Assembly: GCF_002078875.1 (NCBI RefSeq)
Contig: NC_034410.1
Location: 82,057,367-82,121,366 of the forward strand
Length of the DNA: 64,000 nucleotides
From: Numida meleagris
Taxonomy: Eukaryota; Chordata; Aves; Galliformes; Numididae
Reading direction: 5' to 3'
Position numbers and translations under genes: made by a program. Shown piece after piece: positions 36,913-47,395 of the stretch; positions within the stretch are counted from its first letter, which is position 1; the number at the start of each line of letters is the position of its first letter. The notes under the pieces were generated by a model, which made no database searches, was not told the DNA's origin, and saw only the letters and a program-made list of their open reading frames with translations.

Positions 36913-37804
36913 AATCAAATAGAGTTTTTCAGCAACTACTTGCAACAGCATTTGCTTCTGCTGTCACTGTTCTAATGGAGTGTGCCAAGATGTATGGAAA
37001 TTAATTATCCTTTTTTATTTCTGGAATGTAGGCTGTAGGGATCTGACATTTAATGCATCAAATGCTCTGCATACATTCTATATCTGGTAAGTGCACTTCT
37101 CACAACTTCATCAACAAGTTATGGTTCACAGTCCTGATATGATTATAACATTAATTCCTACTGTCAGAGTGTGTTTACTGCACCAGCATCATGAAGATGG
37201 CTCAGAGCCACCGATTGCAGAGAAGTTCTGGTTCCTCTAATCAGTGACAAACTGCAATCTAAACTCGGAGGAAAAAGTCCTACTTTTTCACTATCTCACA
37301 TGTCAAGAGAAAAAATAACACATTCCTCTGAAGCGACTGCATTTAAGAAATCCTCCATCAGGATTTAATAATGGAAGATGATAATATCTTCATCTTTCTG
37401 TTGTGCTCCGGTCTCAAATCATTCAACAAATGTTATCTGGCAGGCTGACAGGATGGGGGAAGGTTGTATTTTTCTGTAGGCCAAGATTTTTGCAAGTCAA
37501 AGTGCATTTGTTCTTCATGTGAGTTCCTTTTCTGCCCCCATGCCCTGCCATATCAGGGCCACTCAGATGCCCATGTCATGCCTGTCCCTTTCTGTCCTTA
37601 TCCTCACTCTTTTTCTTCCTGTCTGCCCACCAACATAGTCCTACCTCTTCCCCCATCACCCTGCCCATGATTGTGTTTCCTTTCACTCTGTCCCACGCAA
37701 GCATGCCCATGCCACCCCTTCCACACAAAGACCATCAGAAAAACTGGGACGGAGCAGAGGTCAGGATGTCACCATGCAGCATTGCTCACTGTCTCAGTTG
37801 AACC
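36913..37804. other. unique noncoding DNA
   Basis: Nothing identified. The part near 36960-37100 (GGAAATTAATTATCC context) is AT-rich with homeodomain-like sites. A C/T-rich stretch follows at 37520-37720. Confidence 0.5.
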
Positions 37805-38785
37805 AAATCATAGAATCATAGAATCACCAAGGTTGGAAAAGACCTACAAGATCATCCAGTCCAACCATCCACCTACTACCAATATATCCCCACTACACCA
37901 TGTCTCTCAACATCTAAACATTCCTTGAACACCTCCAGGGTTGGTGACTCAACCACATCCCTAGGCAGCCTATTCCAGTGCCTGACCACTCTTTCAGAAA
38001 AGTAGTATTTCTTAACGTACAGCCTGAATCTCCCCTGCTGCAACTTGAGGTCATTCTCCCTTGTCCTGTCACTAGTTACAAGAGAGAAGAGGCCAACCCC
38101 AGCTCACTACAACCTCCCTTCAGGTAGTTGTAGAGAGTGATAAGGTCTCCCCTGCACCTCCTCTTCTCCAGACTGAACAATCCCAGCTCCCTCAGCCATT
38201 CCTCATAAGGCCTGTGCTCCAGACCCCTCACCAGCTTCGTCACCCTCCTCTGGACACGCTCCAGGGCCTCAATGTCTTTCTTGTAGTGAGGGGCCCAAAA
38301 CTGGACACAGTACTCGAGGCGCGGCCTCACCAGGGCTGAGTACAGAGGGACAATGACTTCCCTACTCCTACTGGCAACACTATTTCCAATACAAGCCAGG
38401 ATGCTGTTGGCCTTCTTGGCCACCTGGGCACACTGCTGGCTCATGCTCAGCCGAGCATTGACCAATACCCCCAGGTCCGTTTTCTCTACACAGTCTTCCA
38501 GCCACTCTGCCCCAAGCCTGTAGCATTGCCTGGGGTTATTGTGGCCAAAGTGCAGGACCTGGCACTTGGTCTTGTTGAACCTCATCCCATTGGCTTCAGC
38601 CCAAAGATCCAGCCTGTCCATATCTCTCTGTAGGGCCTTGCTACCCCCAGGCAGATTGACACTTCCTGCCAGCTTCATGTCATCTGCAAAATTTCTGAGA
38701 GTGCTCTCAATGCCCTCATCCAGGTCATTAATAAAGATACTGAAGAGGACGGGCCCCAGCACCGACCCTTGGGAGGGGGACACCA
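37805..38785 (-). mobile_element. 5'-truncated CR1 LINE with well-preserved RT
   Basis: The plus strand begins with doubled CR1 tail units (ATCATAGAATCATAGAATC, then CCAAGGTTGGAAAAGACC) and runs antisense through the 3' UTR and C-terminal half of ORF2 to about 38785. There the match stops abruptly at the GGGAGGGGGACACC block just upstream of [10 protein letters not shown]. The element sits on the minus strand, about 980 bp, 5'-truncated. It is the least damaged CR1 in the window and so probably the youngest of the sizeable copies. Confidence 0.95.
38076..38785 (-). pseudogene. CR1 ORF2 RT C-terminal fragment (open frame)
   Basis: One uninterrupted minus-strand frame encodes about 235 residues of CR1 RT. 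It includes [20 protein letters not shown], then [13 protein letters not shown] with the two catalytic aspartates (FADD at 38679-38690), [40 protein letters not shown] and [18 protein letters not shown]. The frame ends early in [13 protein letters not shown], where a one-base deletion shifts out of the usual C-terminus (which continues into RLDIRKNFFSERVV-type sequence further 3'). The endonuclease and motif A are absent through 5' truncation, so the product could not retrotranspose. The frame happens to stay open beyond the element to 39062, giving a chimeric 328-codon ORF whose first 90 or so codons are not CR1. Confidence 0.92.
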
Positions 38786-41700
38786 AATGCAGTGTGTTAC
38801 ATGGGTTTGGAAACCAGAGAGGATCAGACACATTGCAAGGCATTTCTCCCTCTGTCAGATATGGAAGATACTGTAACCACTCCAACCCAGTGTGCCCCCT
38901 AAGATTTGACTGGACTCTTGAATTTGACCACATTACCAGCGGTCTCCTCCATTTTTCTTGTCTGTTCCATGGGATTTGCACACTGTTGCCTTGCCTCCTC
39001 TTGCTTTTGGCAGCATCCCCTAATTCTCTTCCTTTCTCTGCTGATGGCTTTGTAGATCCCACTTTCCCATAGCAAAATTATTTTCCTTTTCTCAGCTGAG
39101 AGTACATGCTATGATATATTATTCAACAGACCTCAGATAAGATGGGAGGAGCTGCCAGAGCATGTTAAATGGGATGACTTTCCACCTCCCCCTTTGTTAA
39201 AAAATCTGGAAACAACTAAATAGAAGCAGTATGTGTGCTAAGAGGATTAATCTGTTTCCCTTTTCTTGCTTAGTGGTTTATCCACCCATACTAAATTCTA
39301 GTTCTGCCCCTGAGCACCTAGATTGTCCCTGGAAACCCTGGAGTTAACCAGATGCAACATCTAAAGCTAATCCCCACCACCATACCTCACAATCAGGGCC
39401 ACTTCACCCTAACAAGTGCTTGCTGTGGCACGCCTAGAAGTAAGGTGCAAAGAAAATAAGCCCAATGAAAATAAGTTAGTGCTCTATGAGAGTCCTTATG
39501 GAAGATGGGATCACAACCTCAAATGCCTTTTCATCCAGTTGATGCCACCTGCTCTGGCTATTTTCAAAAGCTAAGTCATTTGCTGATGAAATAGCTACAG
39601 ACATTTTGTGCACATTTCATATTTATCAGCAGGTTGCTAACAATGCAGAAATGAGCAGAACAGCAATTTGTAGCTGGGCTGTGATACTGCAGTCCTCCTC
39701 CTCCTTTTGATTTACAATCATTTTTCTATATGGATCGGTCTTAATGACACTCATTTATTGACAAAATCTGCCTTCTATAGACTTGGAATTATTTAGAGGT
39801 CAAAAGAATAATTCTTTTAATAATACAGTTTCTGCTCCCTCAGCAAAAGCATTTCTGAAACCATCCTTCTTTTGCTAGGCTATTTCCCTATCCATAGAAT
39901 AGCCCATTTCCCTTTCGCTCTGTTAGGCATATTTTAGCAGAAGTGAACGGATTATTCCCTCGTCACACCTGATCATTCCTCTTGACCTGATCTCTGAAAG
40001 CAACAAAGTGATGAGCAAGAAGGCACTTAGAGTTTAACTGATAATCCTCGCCAGAATGTCATTTTTACCCTTTCAGGAGCTGCAGTGACTTAGCTCAGGT
40101 AAGCTTCCCACAAGCTCTTGAAGACAAAAGGAGTGTGTCCGTACTGCAGTGGAGTGCTCAGCACCTCAGGAGGGATCTGGATGAAGCAGCATGGAGACCT
40201 GGGCTGGCTGTCCCCGAAGGTTTGTGTTGCCATGGTTGGCTGCACCACCCTTGAAAAAAACTAATTTTGAGCTAACACACTGCTATCCACTAGCATGCAA
40301 TATAGGAATGACCCAGTAGCATCCAGGTAAATTCTATTCCATACATGAGAAGTAGCAGAAAAATTATGTTAAAACGTAAATTTTACACTCTGTGGGGAAA
40401 ATTACCTTTTTCCCAGCTGTACAAACGTTTCTGTAGATACAGAGCCAAGCTTTGGTCCCAGTGTGCTCAGGGGGATGTTTTGATTTATGGCAGGGTCTCA
40501 GCCCACATCAATTTGCAGTACAACCTCCTCATAAGCTCTTAATGATGACCTCCCATTTCATCACCTACACCATGAAAGCCAAGTAATTTTGCCTGAAAGA
40601 AATGATAGATTATGCCCAACCTGCGAAGGCTGCAGCTGATTGCTAGGGAACAACTTCCACCTTGTTCGTTCCTTCAAGCCAGTGTAGCAATGAGCCAAAA
40701 GAGCAGGAACAGCCTCCACAGATTTTGAGGTTGGATGGACTTGTGCACCTCTTTCCAGCTAGCATCACCTCTCCTTCATTCCCATCTGACCAGGTTTCAC
40801 CTGGTCGCTGCACACTCCTTGGCTGTGAGGCAAGATTCAAGGGACAAGGAACAGTGGGCTGAAACGTCACAGTTTTGTGGTGAATTCAGTTTCCGCCTCT
40901 TCCCCTCTCCTGTCTGTCTGGATTAAGGGCTTGCTGCTCAAGCATCTCACCCTCTTTGTGAAGGAGATTGAGCAGGACCTCAGATGGAAATTTTACAGCA
41001 GCTATTAATGTACAAGTAATATTGTCACATAAATAATAACATGGCTGTCTAATAACAAGAGCTGCATAACACTAAAAAGAAAATTTTTATTGCTAGCAAA
41101 ATAAAAGGAGGAGACATTCCAAGGAAAATGGAAACTTAAAAAAAGAATGCTAACAGCCCCTCTAATGGCTAATAACCCAAAAAGAAGTAGCCATAGTGCA
41201 TGCAGCAGAAAACCCACCCTGGAAAACGGCGTTTTTATTCACAGATTTGGACTAACACTCTAAAACTACAAGCTAGATAACATAATTTCTATATTTTCTA
41301 AGAGTTCGGTGTCTTCTACGCAGACATCATTACTCCATCTGGAAGAATTTGATTTATGAAATGACAATCTCTCTTTTCATTCCTCTTTCAAGAATATCAT
41401 ACCGTAAGATTGGATAATATGAGAAAACTGTCTTTCAACAACTGATCTGCTTAAATTAAACCCTTTTACAAAATGTATGTTAATAAATAAATAAATAAAT
41501 AATAAGGATTTTGTTTTCCATTTTGGGCAAATGAGGTAGGTGGTGGTTTTTTATTTAGGAAACACACAGCAAAACAATAATATTAGTTACGGTCTTCCAC
41601 TCACTTCCCAACACAAGCCGTATTTCTTTTTTATCATAATTTCTCCTTTTCTTATTTTTTTCTCTCAAGGAAAATGAAACAAGGCAGAACAATCAAGTCG

Positions 41701-43899
41701 GAAAAAGTTGTACTTGAAGTCTCCACTTAAAAACTTGTGATAAATATAATTGTAAAATGGTGACATTCTTTTTGAACTTGAAGAATGAATGGCCTCCATT
41801 AAGACATTTACCATCTTTTTTTTTCCCATTTTTTTGCTATTTCTAACAACAGATTTTATAATACATTTAAACTATGAGAGAGCGCAAACCAAGTTTATGT
41901 TCACAGAACTATCCATACCTGCTTGCTTTTACTTCTCTGCCAGGATGCAGTGGTGGCAGAGTTGCTCTGGGTTTGGGGACCAAGCTGGAAGCTGGGGTGA
42001 CCCTGCTACACACATCATCACTGATGGGGCACCATCCTGAAGGGTCCAGGGTGACATGACCGGGGTAAATCAGGACCAGGATTTAGACGGTTCCAACTAG
42101 GATTAGCAGGAGATGGCGCAGGAACCTGGCCATGATGTGGGCCCAAGGGTCTGTCCAGAAGGGGACCGAGGAGCTGGGGCAAGGCAAGATGGAGTGACAC
42201 AGCCAGTGCTGGGCTGGAGACCCTGGTCCATGGGCAGAGGTGGGTACACTGGGTGGTGCTTGGGGCCACCATGACCTACAAGCGCCTCAGGCTGCCTGAC
42301 ATCCTACTTGAGATGGTAAAACAATGCTAAAACAATGTCATAATCTAGTTCATTAGAGTGACTCATAGTATTCTATTTTGTTTCCTTTCCTATAGAAAAG
42401 GAGGGGGAGAAAATAAAATAAAACTCTGCCTCTTCCCTGGCTGTGAAATGCAGTGCACCACGGTGGAGCTAGGTCTGGATTCCCACAGATTTCAGTACAT
42501 TAAGACCAGGATTTAGATTTAGGCCTATTTCTCTTTTGTCTGTTGACTTTTCTTCAAGGGCTGTCCTTAGTTGGAGGGAAAAAAAGAGAAGAAAATAATA
42601 AACTTTCAGAAGTTACTTAACCATAATCTAAATTCAGATCTAGTCACACTGCCCTCTAATTTTTCTTCCCCATTCTCTGAAACCCCTTCCTTCCCTCTTC
42701 ACATGAAATAGTCTAATAAATGCATTGTTCGCCTATTCTTCTTTTTCTGTTAAACTCCAGCACTTCACACCTGCCACCTTCTGAATGAATAGCCCTTCTT
42801 CTGCTAAAAGTTAGAAAAGGAATCAGAGAAAGAAAAGGATGTGATGGAGGGATGGATCTCGAGCATTGCAGTCATGCTAATACAGCATGGAGCATAATCA
42901 GAGGCTGCTAGGGAAGAGCTGATTAATAACAAGAGGAATATATGCCTTAATTTCACAGGCACACATTACTTCTTGCACAGATTTAAAATTTAGGGCTGAG
43001 GGCTGTAGAGAAGCAGTTAAGGGAGCACAATGACCTGTAGAGCAGACAGGGGTTATAGCTACTTATTGACAGCACAATCATTGTATGCCATTATAAAGTA
43101 ACTGTACGGAGTGATAAAAACTCATCCATCACATATCCAAGGCCACAGACCCTGCGTTAGGATTATACTGAAGGTGAGATATGATGATGCCACAGCATTT
43201 CCAATTTTTATTGACATCCTGGCCTTGAGGATTAGGAGGTGTCAGAATGCATCTGTGTATTCAGAGGAAGACAATAATACCCTGCTCTATCCTAGCTGTA
43301 TTTAACAGCTTACTTGGACTGCGGTGCAGGTGAAAATGAGAAAAGCAAAGGAATGCCATATCAGCAAATCGGCAGCCCAGATAGGACTGGGCAGAGTAGA
43401 GTCATCTTCAGAGCATGGACCAGAAAACCAATTACGAACTAGGTGACAGACAGCATGACCCCAATTCACAGCAGTAGGTGCTGCATATGCGCGTAACACA
43501 AGCAGTCTTTGACCCACAGGGCTTGAAATAGAAATTCTAGAGGACAAACAACAGGTGAACATAAAAAAGATGGTGGAGTGCAATGTAACAGCAAAGCAGT
43601 GTGGACCTAAGCACAGAGCAGCACCAGCACATCGGCTGCTCAGGGGATTCCTGAACATCACAGCCATCAAAGCAAGTTTTAAGGAGAGTCCTAAATAAAG
43701 TGAAAGAGGAAAGCAGTAGCTCTGAGAAAAGTTACTCTAGTCAAAATCATATAGCTCCACAACTAAAAATCTCCAAGTTTTACTAATCCTGTTTGGTTTT
43801 TAGTATTTCTCACTTCAATGTTGCCTTCTGAATTGTTTGCACTACTCATAGTCTCATCCTTTGCCGCCTTTACCTATAGCACACCTCAGGTGAGCATGC
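38786..43899. other. unique noncoding DNA
   Basis: No gene was recognised. The 38786-39062 part is open in frame with the neighbouring CR1 RT but resembles no protein I know. 39150-39225 has a faint CR1 C-terminus-like pattern. An (AAAT)n repeat lies at 41481-41503, a GC-richer patch at 41940-42290, and a conserved-element-like stretch near 42850-42990. Confidence 0.5.
41481..41503. repeat. (AAAT)n microsatellite
   Basis: About five AAAT units (TAATAAATAAATAAATAAAT) in an A/T-rich context. Confidence 0.85.
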
Positions 43900-44072
43900 A
43901 CTTACATAGCACCCATCCTCTCCAGAAAGCAGAACTATCACATGCCATTTGTAAAGAAATCAAAGAATGGGTTTAAGTTACCTCCCCGCTGCCATTAGCA
44001 GGGCCAAGCTCTGATCCATGAGTCCTGCCCACCAGTCCTGAGTTTAGACCATTCGACCACACTCCCTCTTGA
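43900..44072 (+). mobile_element. MIR-type ancient SINE relic
   Basis: Blocks occur in the order seen in MIR-like SINEs. They are CTTACATAGCACCCATCCTC (for a TATATAGCGCCTTTCATC-type start), CATGCCATTTGTAAAG (for GCGCTTTACAAA), GTTTAAGTTACC..CTGCC, GGGCCAAGCTCTGATCC, GAGTCCTGCCCACCAGTCCTG, and the terminal AGACCATTCGACCACACTCC (for AACCACTAGACCACRCT). The copy is strongly diverged with an internal deletion. Such SINEs were active in early amniotes; surviving copies in birds are usually this degraded. Confidence 0.68.
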
Positions 44073-46629
44073 AGGCTGGGGCTCAGTAATTACTTTCTGC
44101 TTGTCATTACTCCAAGCCTCGTGCTTCCTTACACATTATCACAGCCACATATGCAGAGTGAGCCAAGACACTTTTCCCAAGACTCCCATTGGTGAACAGA
44201 CTTGGGTAACACAACTCATTAGCTTTTGTCGGATGTCAGAGCTGATGAATGCCTTTTTCTCTTGAAAAATTTGTAATGAGTAGAGAAAGTACAACAACAT
44301 AAATCTGTCGTGGTGACAGTGATTGTGGCCGGAATCGGGAACAGCTCACGCTGAGCCTAAGTTTGAGTGAACCCATGTGCCCGTTCCTCTTTGAAACCCA
44401 CAGCCCTGTGCTGGTGGAGATCTGTGCTGTTCTGTGGTCATCTGATGAGATAAAAAATAACATCATTGGCTCTAAAGACCTTTTGGTGTCAAATAAAAAA
44501 ATTTAACTTTGCACTGGGACATTAATTTTAAAGACTACTTCAAAGGCACGCAAGCAGGCTGCATGACCCAGAGCAGTCAGTTTTCTTCTGTTCTTTGAGG
44601 AAATTGCTAACTCGATTTCAATCCTGCAGATAAAAGTATTTTATAGTTCCGAAAAGTCTCCCTTTCAAGTGGGGTTTAAGCACACTGATGGGAAAGTCTG
44701 TGTCTTAAGTTTATGACTACAGAATTCGTTCATTGCCTGCTTAAATGATGAGTTAAAAAAAAAAAAAAACTGAAGTACTTAATTTAGTTAATAACTTTCT
44801 TGTTAGTCTCAAAATGGAAACCGAATAAAGTCAGTCCCCAGTGAATCAAGTCCCTGGGATGTGGCAGGAAAGGTTCAGCAGGGGGACCAGGCAGCCAGCT
44901 GTTTCTGGCCAGAAAAAATAACTGCTGAGGCAACATTTATGTAACTCCTGTAATACCAAACACTCTTCTCCCAGTAATTGTCTAGTGTGCGGTGCACGAA
45001 ATGCTGTGCTATGCTCGAGCAGTTTTTGAGGCCGTGTCGTTGCTGCAATAAATCCATAGGCAGATCTGGAGTGGAACCGATATTTATTGTTTAGTTTATC
45101 CTGAAGCATTTTGGTGCACTGCCCCCCTAAGCCAGGCCAGGGCCTTCCACATCTCAGGGGCACAGGCTCCCACTGTCCTCCATCCAAGAGTGGATGAGAA
45201 AGTAAAATAAATCCAAAACTCCCCATCAGCGTGTGAGGAAGTCATCCCCAGGAAGGTCTCCTGGGAAGCTACGGAGCAGAGGACAGAGCTGCACGAGCTG
45301 CCTAAGCAGTCCCAGGGCTTCACTTCTCCAGTCACTCGGGATTCCCGTGACTTGCAGAACAGTGCTCAGGGATTTAGCGTAACCCATTCGCTGAGTATCC
45401 TGACAGATGATACGTGATTGCAGCAGGAGCTTAAAACGAAGGTGGAAGCAAAGCATCCATCCTTGCCACCAACGCATCAGTATTTCTTTGACAGTTAGTG
45501 GAAGATTCAGAAGGAACCACCTCGCCTTTCATATCTCTCCCTCCAAACCAGTGCCAGCCCAAATTACCAAATCACATGGCCCTGCCTATCACCGCTGTAC
45601 ATTTCTGCTGCAGTCCTGTTATTAATGGTGTCTCTCATTAGCCGCTGCTGATTCACGGCTTTGTGCTGACAAAATTAAATGATCACTTCAGTGCTGATCG
45701 TCACAGAGTTTTGCTGATGGCCACACTGTGGATATCGGCTCCCGTCAATGCCCTCTTTCCTTCTAAGTTTCAGCAGAACAGGCTGCAAGGCAGCTCCCTG
45801 AAAACAGGCTGTTGTCACTACAGATCACTATCTGAAATTAATACCATTTTTGCCTGGCAGGTAAGCTCGCGACGCCTCCTAGGAACTCTCACGCGCACAT
45901 CTGTATATCTGATACAATTACACCATTTTTAATTGTTTTCTGAAGCTCTGTGAGCACATCAAGCCCTTGCCAGCTTGCAGCTGTTCTTCCAAATCCTCTT
46001 GCCTCTAGGACAGCTGAAATCCCTTTCAGAGCCAAGGAAAGCTTGTTCCTGGCTCCAGCCTGCCTGGAGCAAACAACTGGGATGCTCCTTTTGAATCCAC
46101 AGTTCAGAGCGCATCTGCACTTAGGGAGGGATTTTGCCTTTTCAATTTTCCATTTTTATGGAGGGTCGAATGCTTGCCAAATGGGGAGCTTTATTTCCAG
46201 CGGGGGATTCACAGACAAACTATGCAGATTGGCTTCGTTAGCTGTACACAACAGGGTGCCCCCAGCACTGCTGGTGAGCAGCCATGGGGTGCGTGTGCCT
46301 GCATGCTTCTACTTCTCCTTTCCCAATGCCTTGCCTCCTGTGTGGACGCTCACTGATAATACACTGACAGACCTCAGGGCGGCCCTCCTCTCCATACACA
46401 TCTCCAGAACTGCCAATGCCCAGTTGACATGAAAATATGCCATCTCCTTTCCCTTGGGACAGTGCCGCTACACACCCCATCCCTTACTCCTCAGCCACGT
46501 GATTTCTTTCATCCACAGCACTTTTCATCCCTCAGCTCTCCCACTGAAGTGCTCCCTACCTTGCTCCCATCCCATACCCAAGGCTGGCTCTTCAGCACTG
46601 CCCCCGGCATCCCATATCCCACACTCCCA
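44073..46629. other. unique noncoding DNA
   Basis: No gene was recognised. It has an A15 run at 44755-44769. The 45615-45715 part (AT-rich TTAAATGATCACTTC core with flanking GCTGATT motifs) looks like a conserved element. Frames up to 160 codons (45950-46432, plus) lack any recognisable domain. Confidence 0.5.
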
Positions 46630-46735
46630 CCATTCACCTCAGTTTTCTCATCCATAAAGCATGGATAACATTTCCCCATCTCACAGAAGATGATGATCAT
46701 ATTATTTATACGCAGTTTCACATTCAGACTAGGCA
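46630..46735 (+). mobile_element. MIR-type ancient SINE relic (core)
   Basis: The string CACCTCAGTTTTCTCATCC, then ATAAAGCATGGATAACA and CCCCATCTCACAGAAGATGA, corresponds closely in order and spacing to the MIR segment CCTCAGTTTCCTCATCTG..AAATGGGGATAATA..CTCACAGG. It is in sense orientation. The left part is missing, leaving roughly 100 bp of core and tail. It is the clearest MIR match in the window. Confidence 0.75.
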
Positions 46736-47271
46736 GCTATAAACACCCGGTGATATTACATAAATGTCATCATCGTAACTACTTCTAGAACGTAGGAGGA
46801 TTTGTGTAAGGGCACAAACGGTGACTTTTGGTGGACGGGGAATGCGTTTCTCCCCTGCATGCATCCAAACACAACACAAATGACAAAAATTGATTCCAGT
46901 GTGCCTTTTTTAGATCCCTCCTGCCAACTATTCTGAGGCACTATTTCTGTCGGATAGTTTAACATTTACATTCATCTTTGACTTGAATGAGAGACAGAAA
47001 CAAGGAAGTGAAGGCATGTAGCTCTCTGGTATTTGCCACTTCTGTTCCTGAAATCTGCTGTAGCCTGCTTCTCTATTTGTTGCAAATTTTTTCTTTCTTC
47101 AGAAATTCCCTCTGAGCAGTGTAAAACCAGCCCAGATGACCAGCGAAGGTTTGGATCACAGCCTGACACCTGCCTCCCACCTTGGAGCTTTCAGAGCTGC
47201 TCAGCCAGAGCCAGGTAAATAGACATGCCAGGTTGTGCCCAATTTAATCCAAACACTTTCTGTAGAGACTC
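46736..47271. other. unique noncoding DNA
   Basis: Nothing identified in this 0.5 kb spacer between two ancient relics. Confidence 0.5.
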
Positions 47272-47395
47272 CAGAAAGACAGGAGCTGCTCTATTGGATC
47301 AAACCAATGGGGCATGCAGCCCAGGATGCTGTTTCCAGTGGCGGACAATACCTGACGCTTCAGAGGTTAGATGCCATTTAAGCCCTAGTGACTTT
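47272..47395 (-). mobile_element. ancient CR1-type LINE 3' tail relic
   Basis: GAGCTGCTCTATTGGATCAA, then CCAATGGGGCATGCAGCCC and GGATGCTGTTTCCAGTGGC, then TGACGCTTCAGAGG follow an old amniote LINE tail in antisense. The pattern normally contains 'GGATCAGACCAATGGTCCATCTAGTCCAGTATCCTGTCTCC' in pieces. It is the reverse complement of the motif at 36825-36912, so the element lies on the minus strand. It is highly diverged, with no coding capacity. Confidence 0.7.

Noticed and set aside
38539..39072. 177-codon plus-strand open frame
   Set aside because: It is the antisense shadow of the CR1 reverse transcriptase frame on the minus strand.
45950..46432. 160-codon plus-strand open frame
   Set aside because: No recognisable motif or supporting splice sites, and the composition is like that of its non-coding surroundings.
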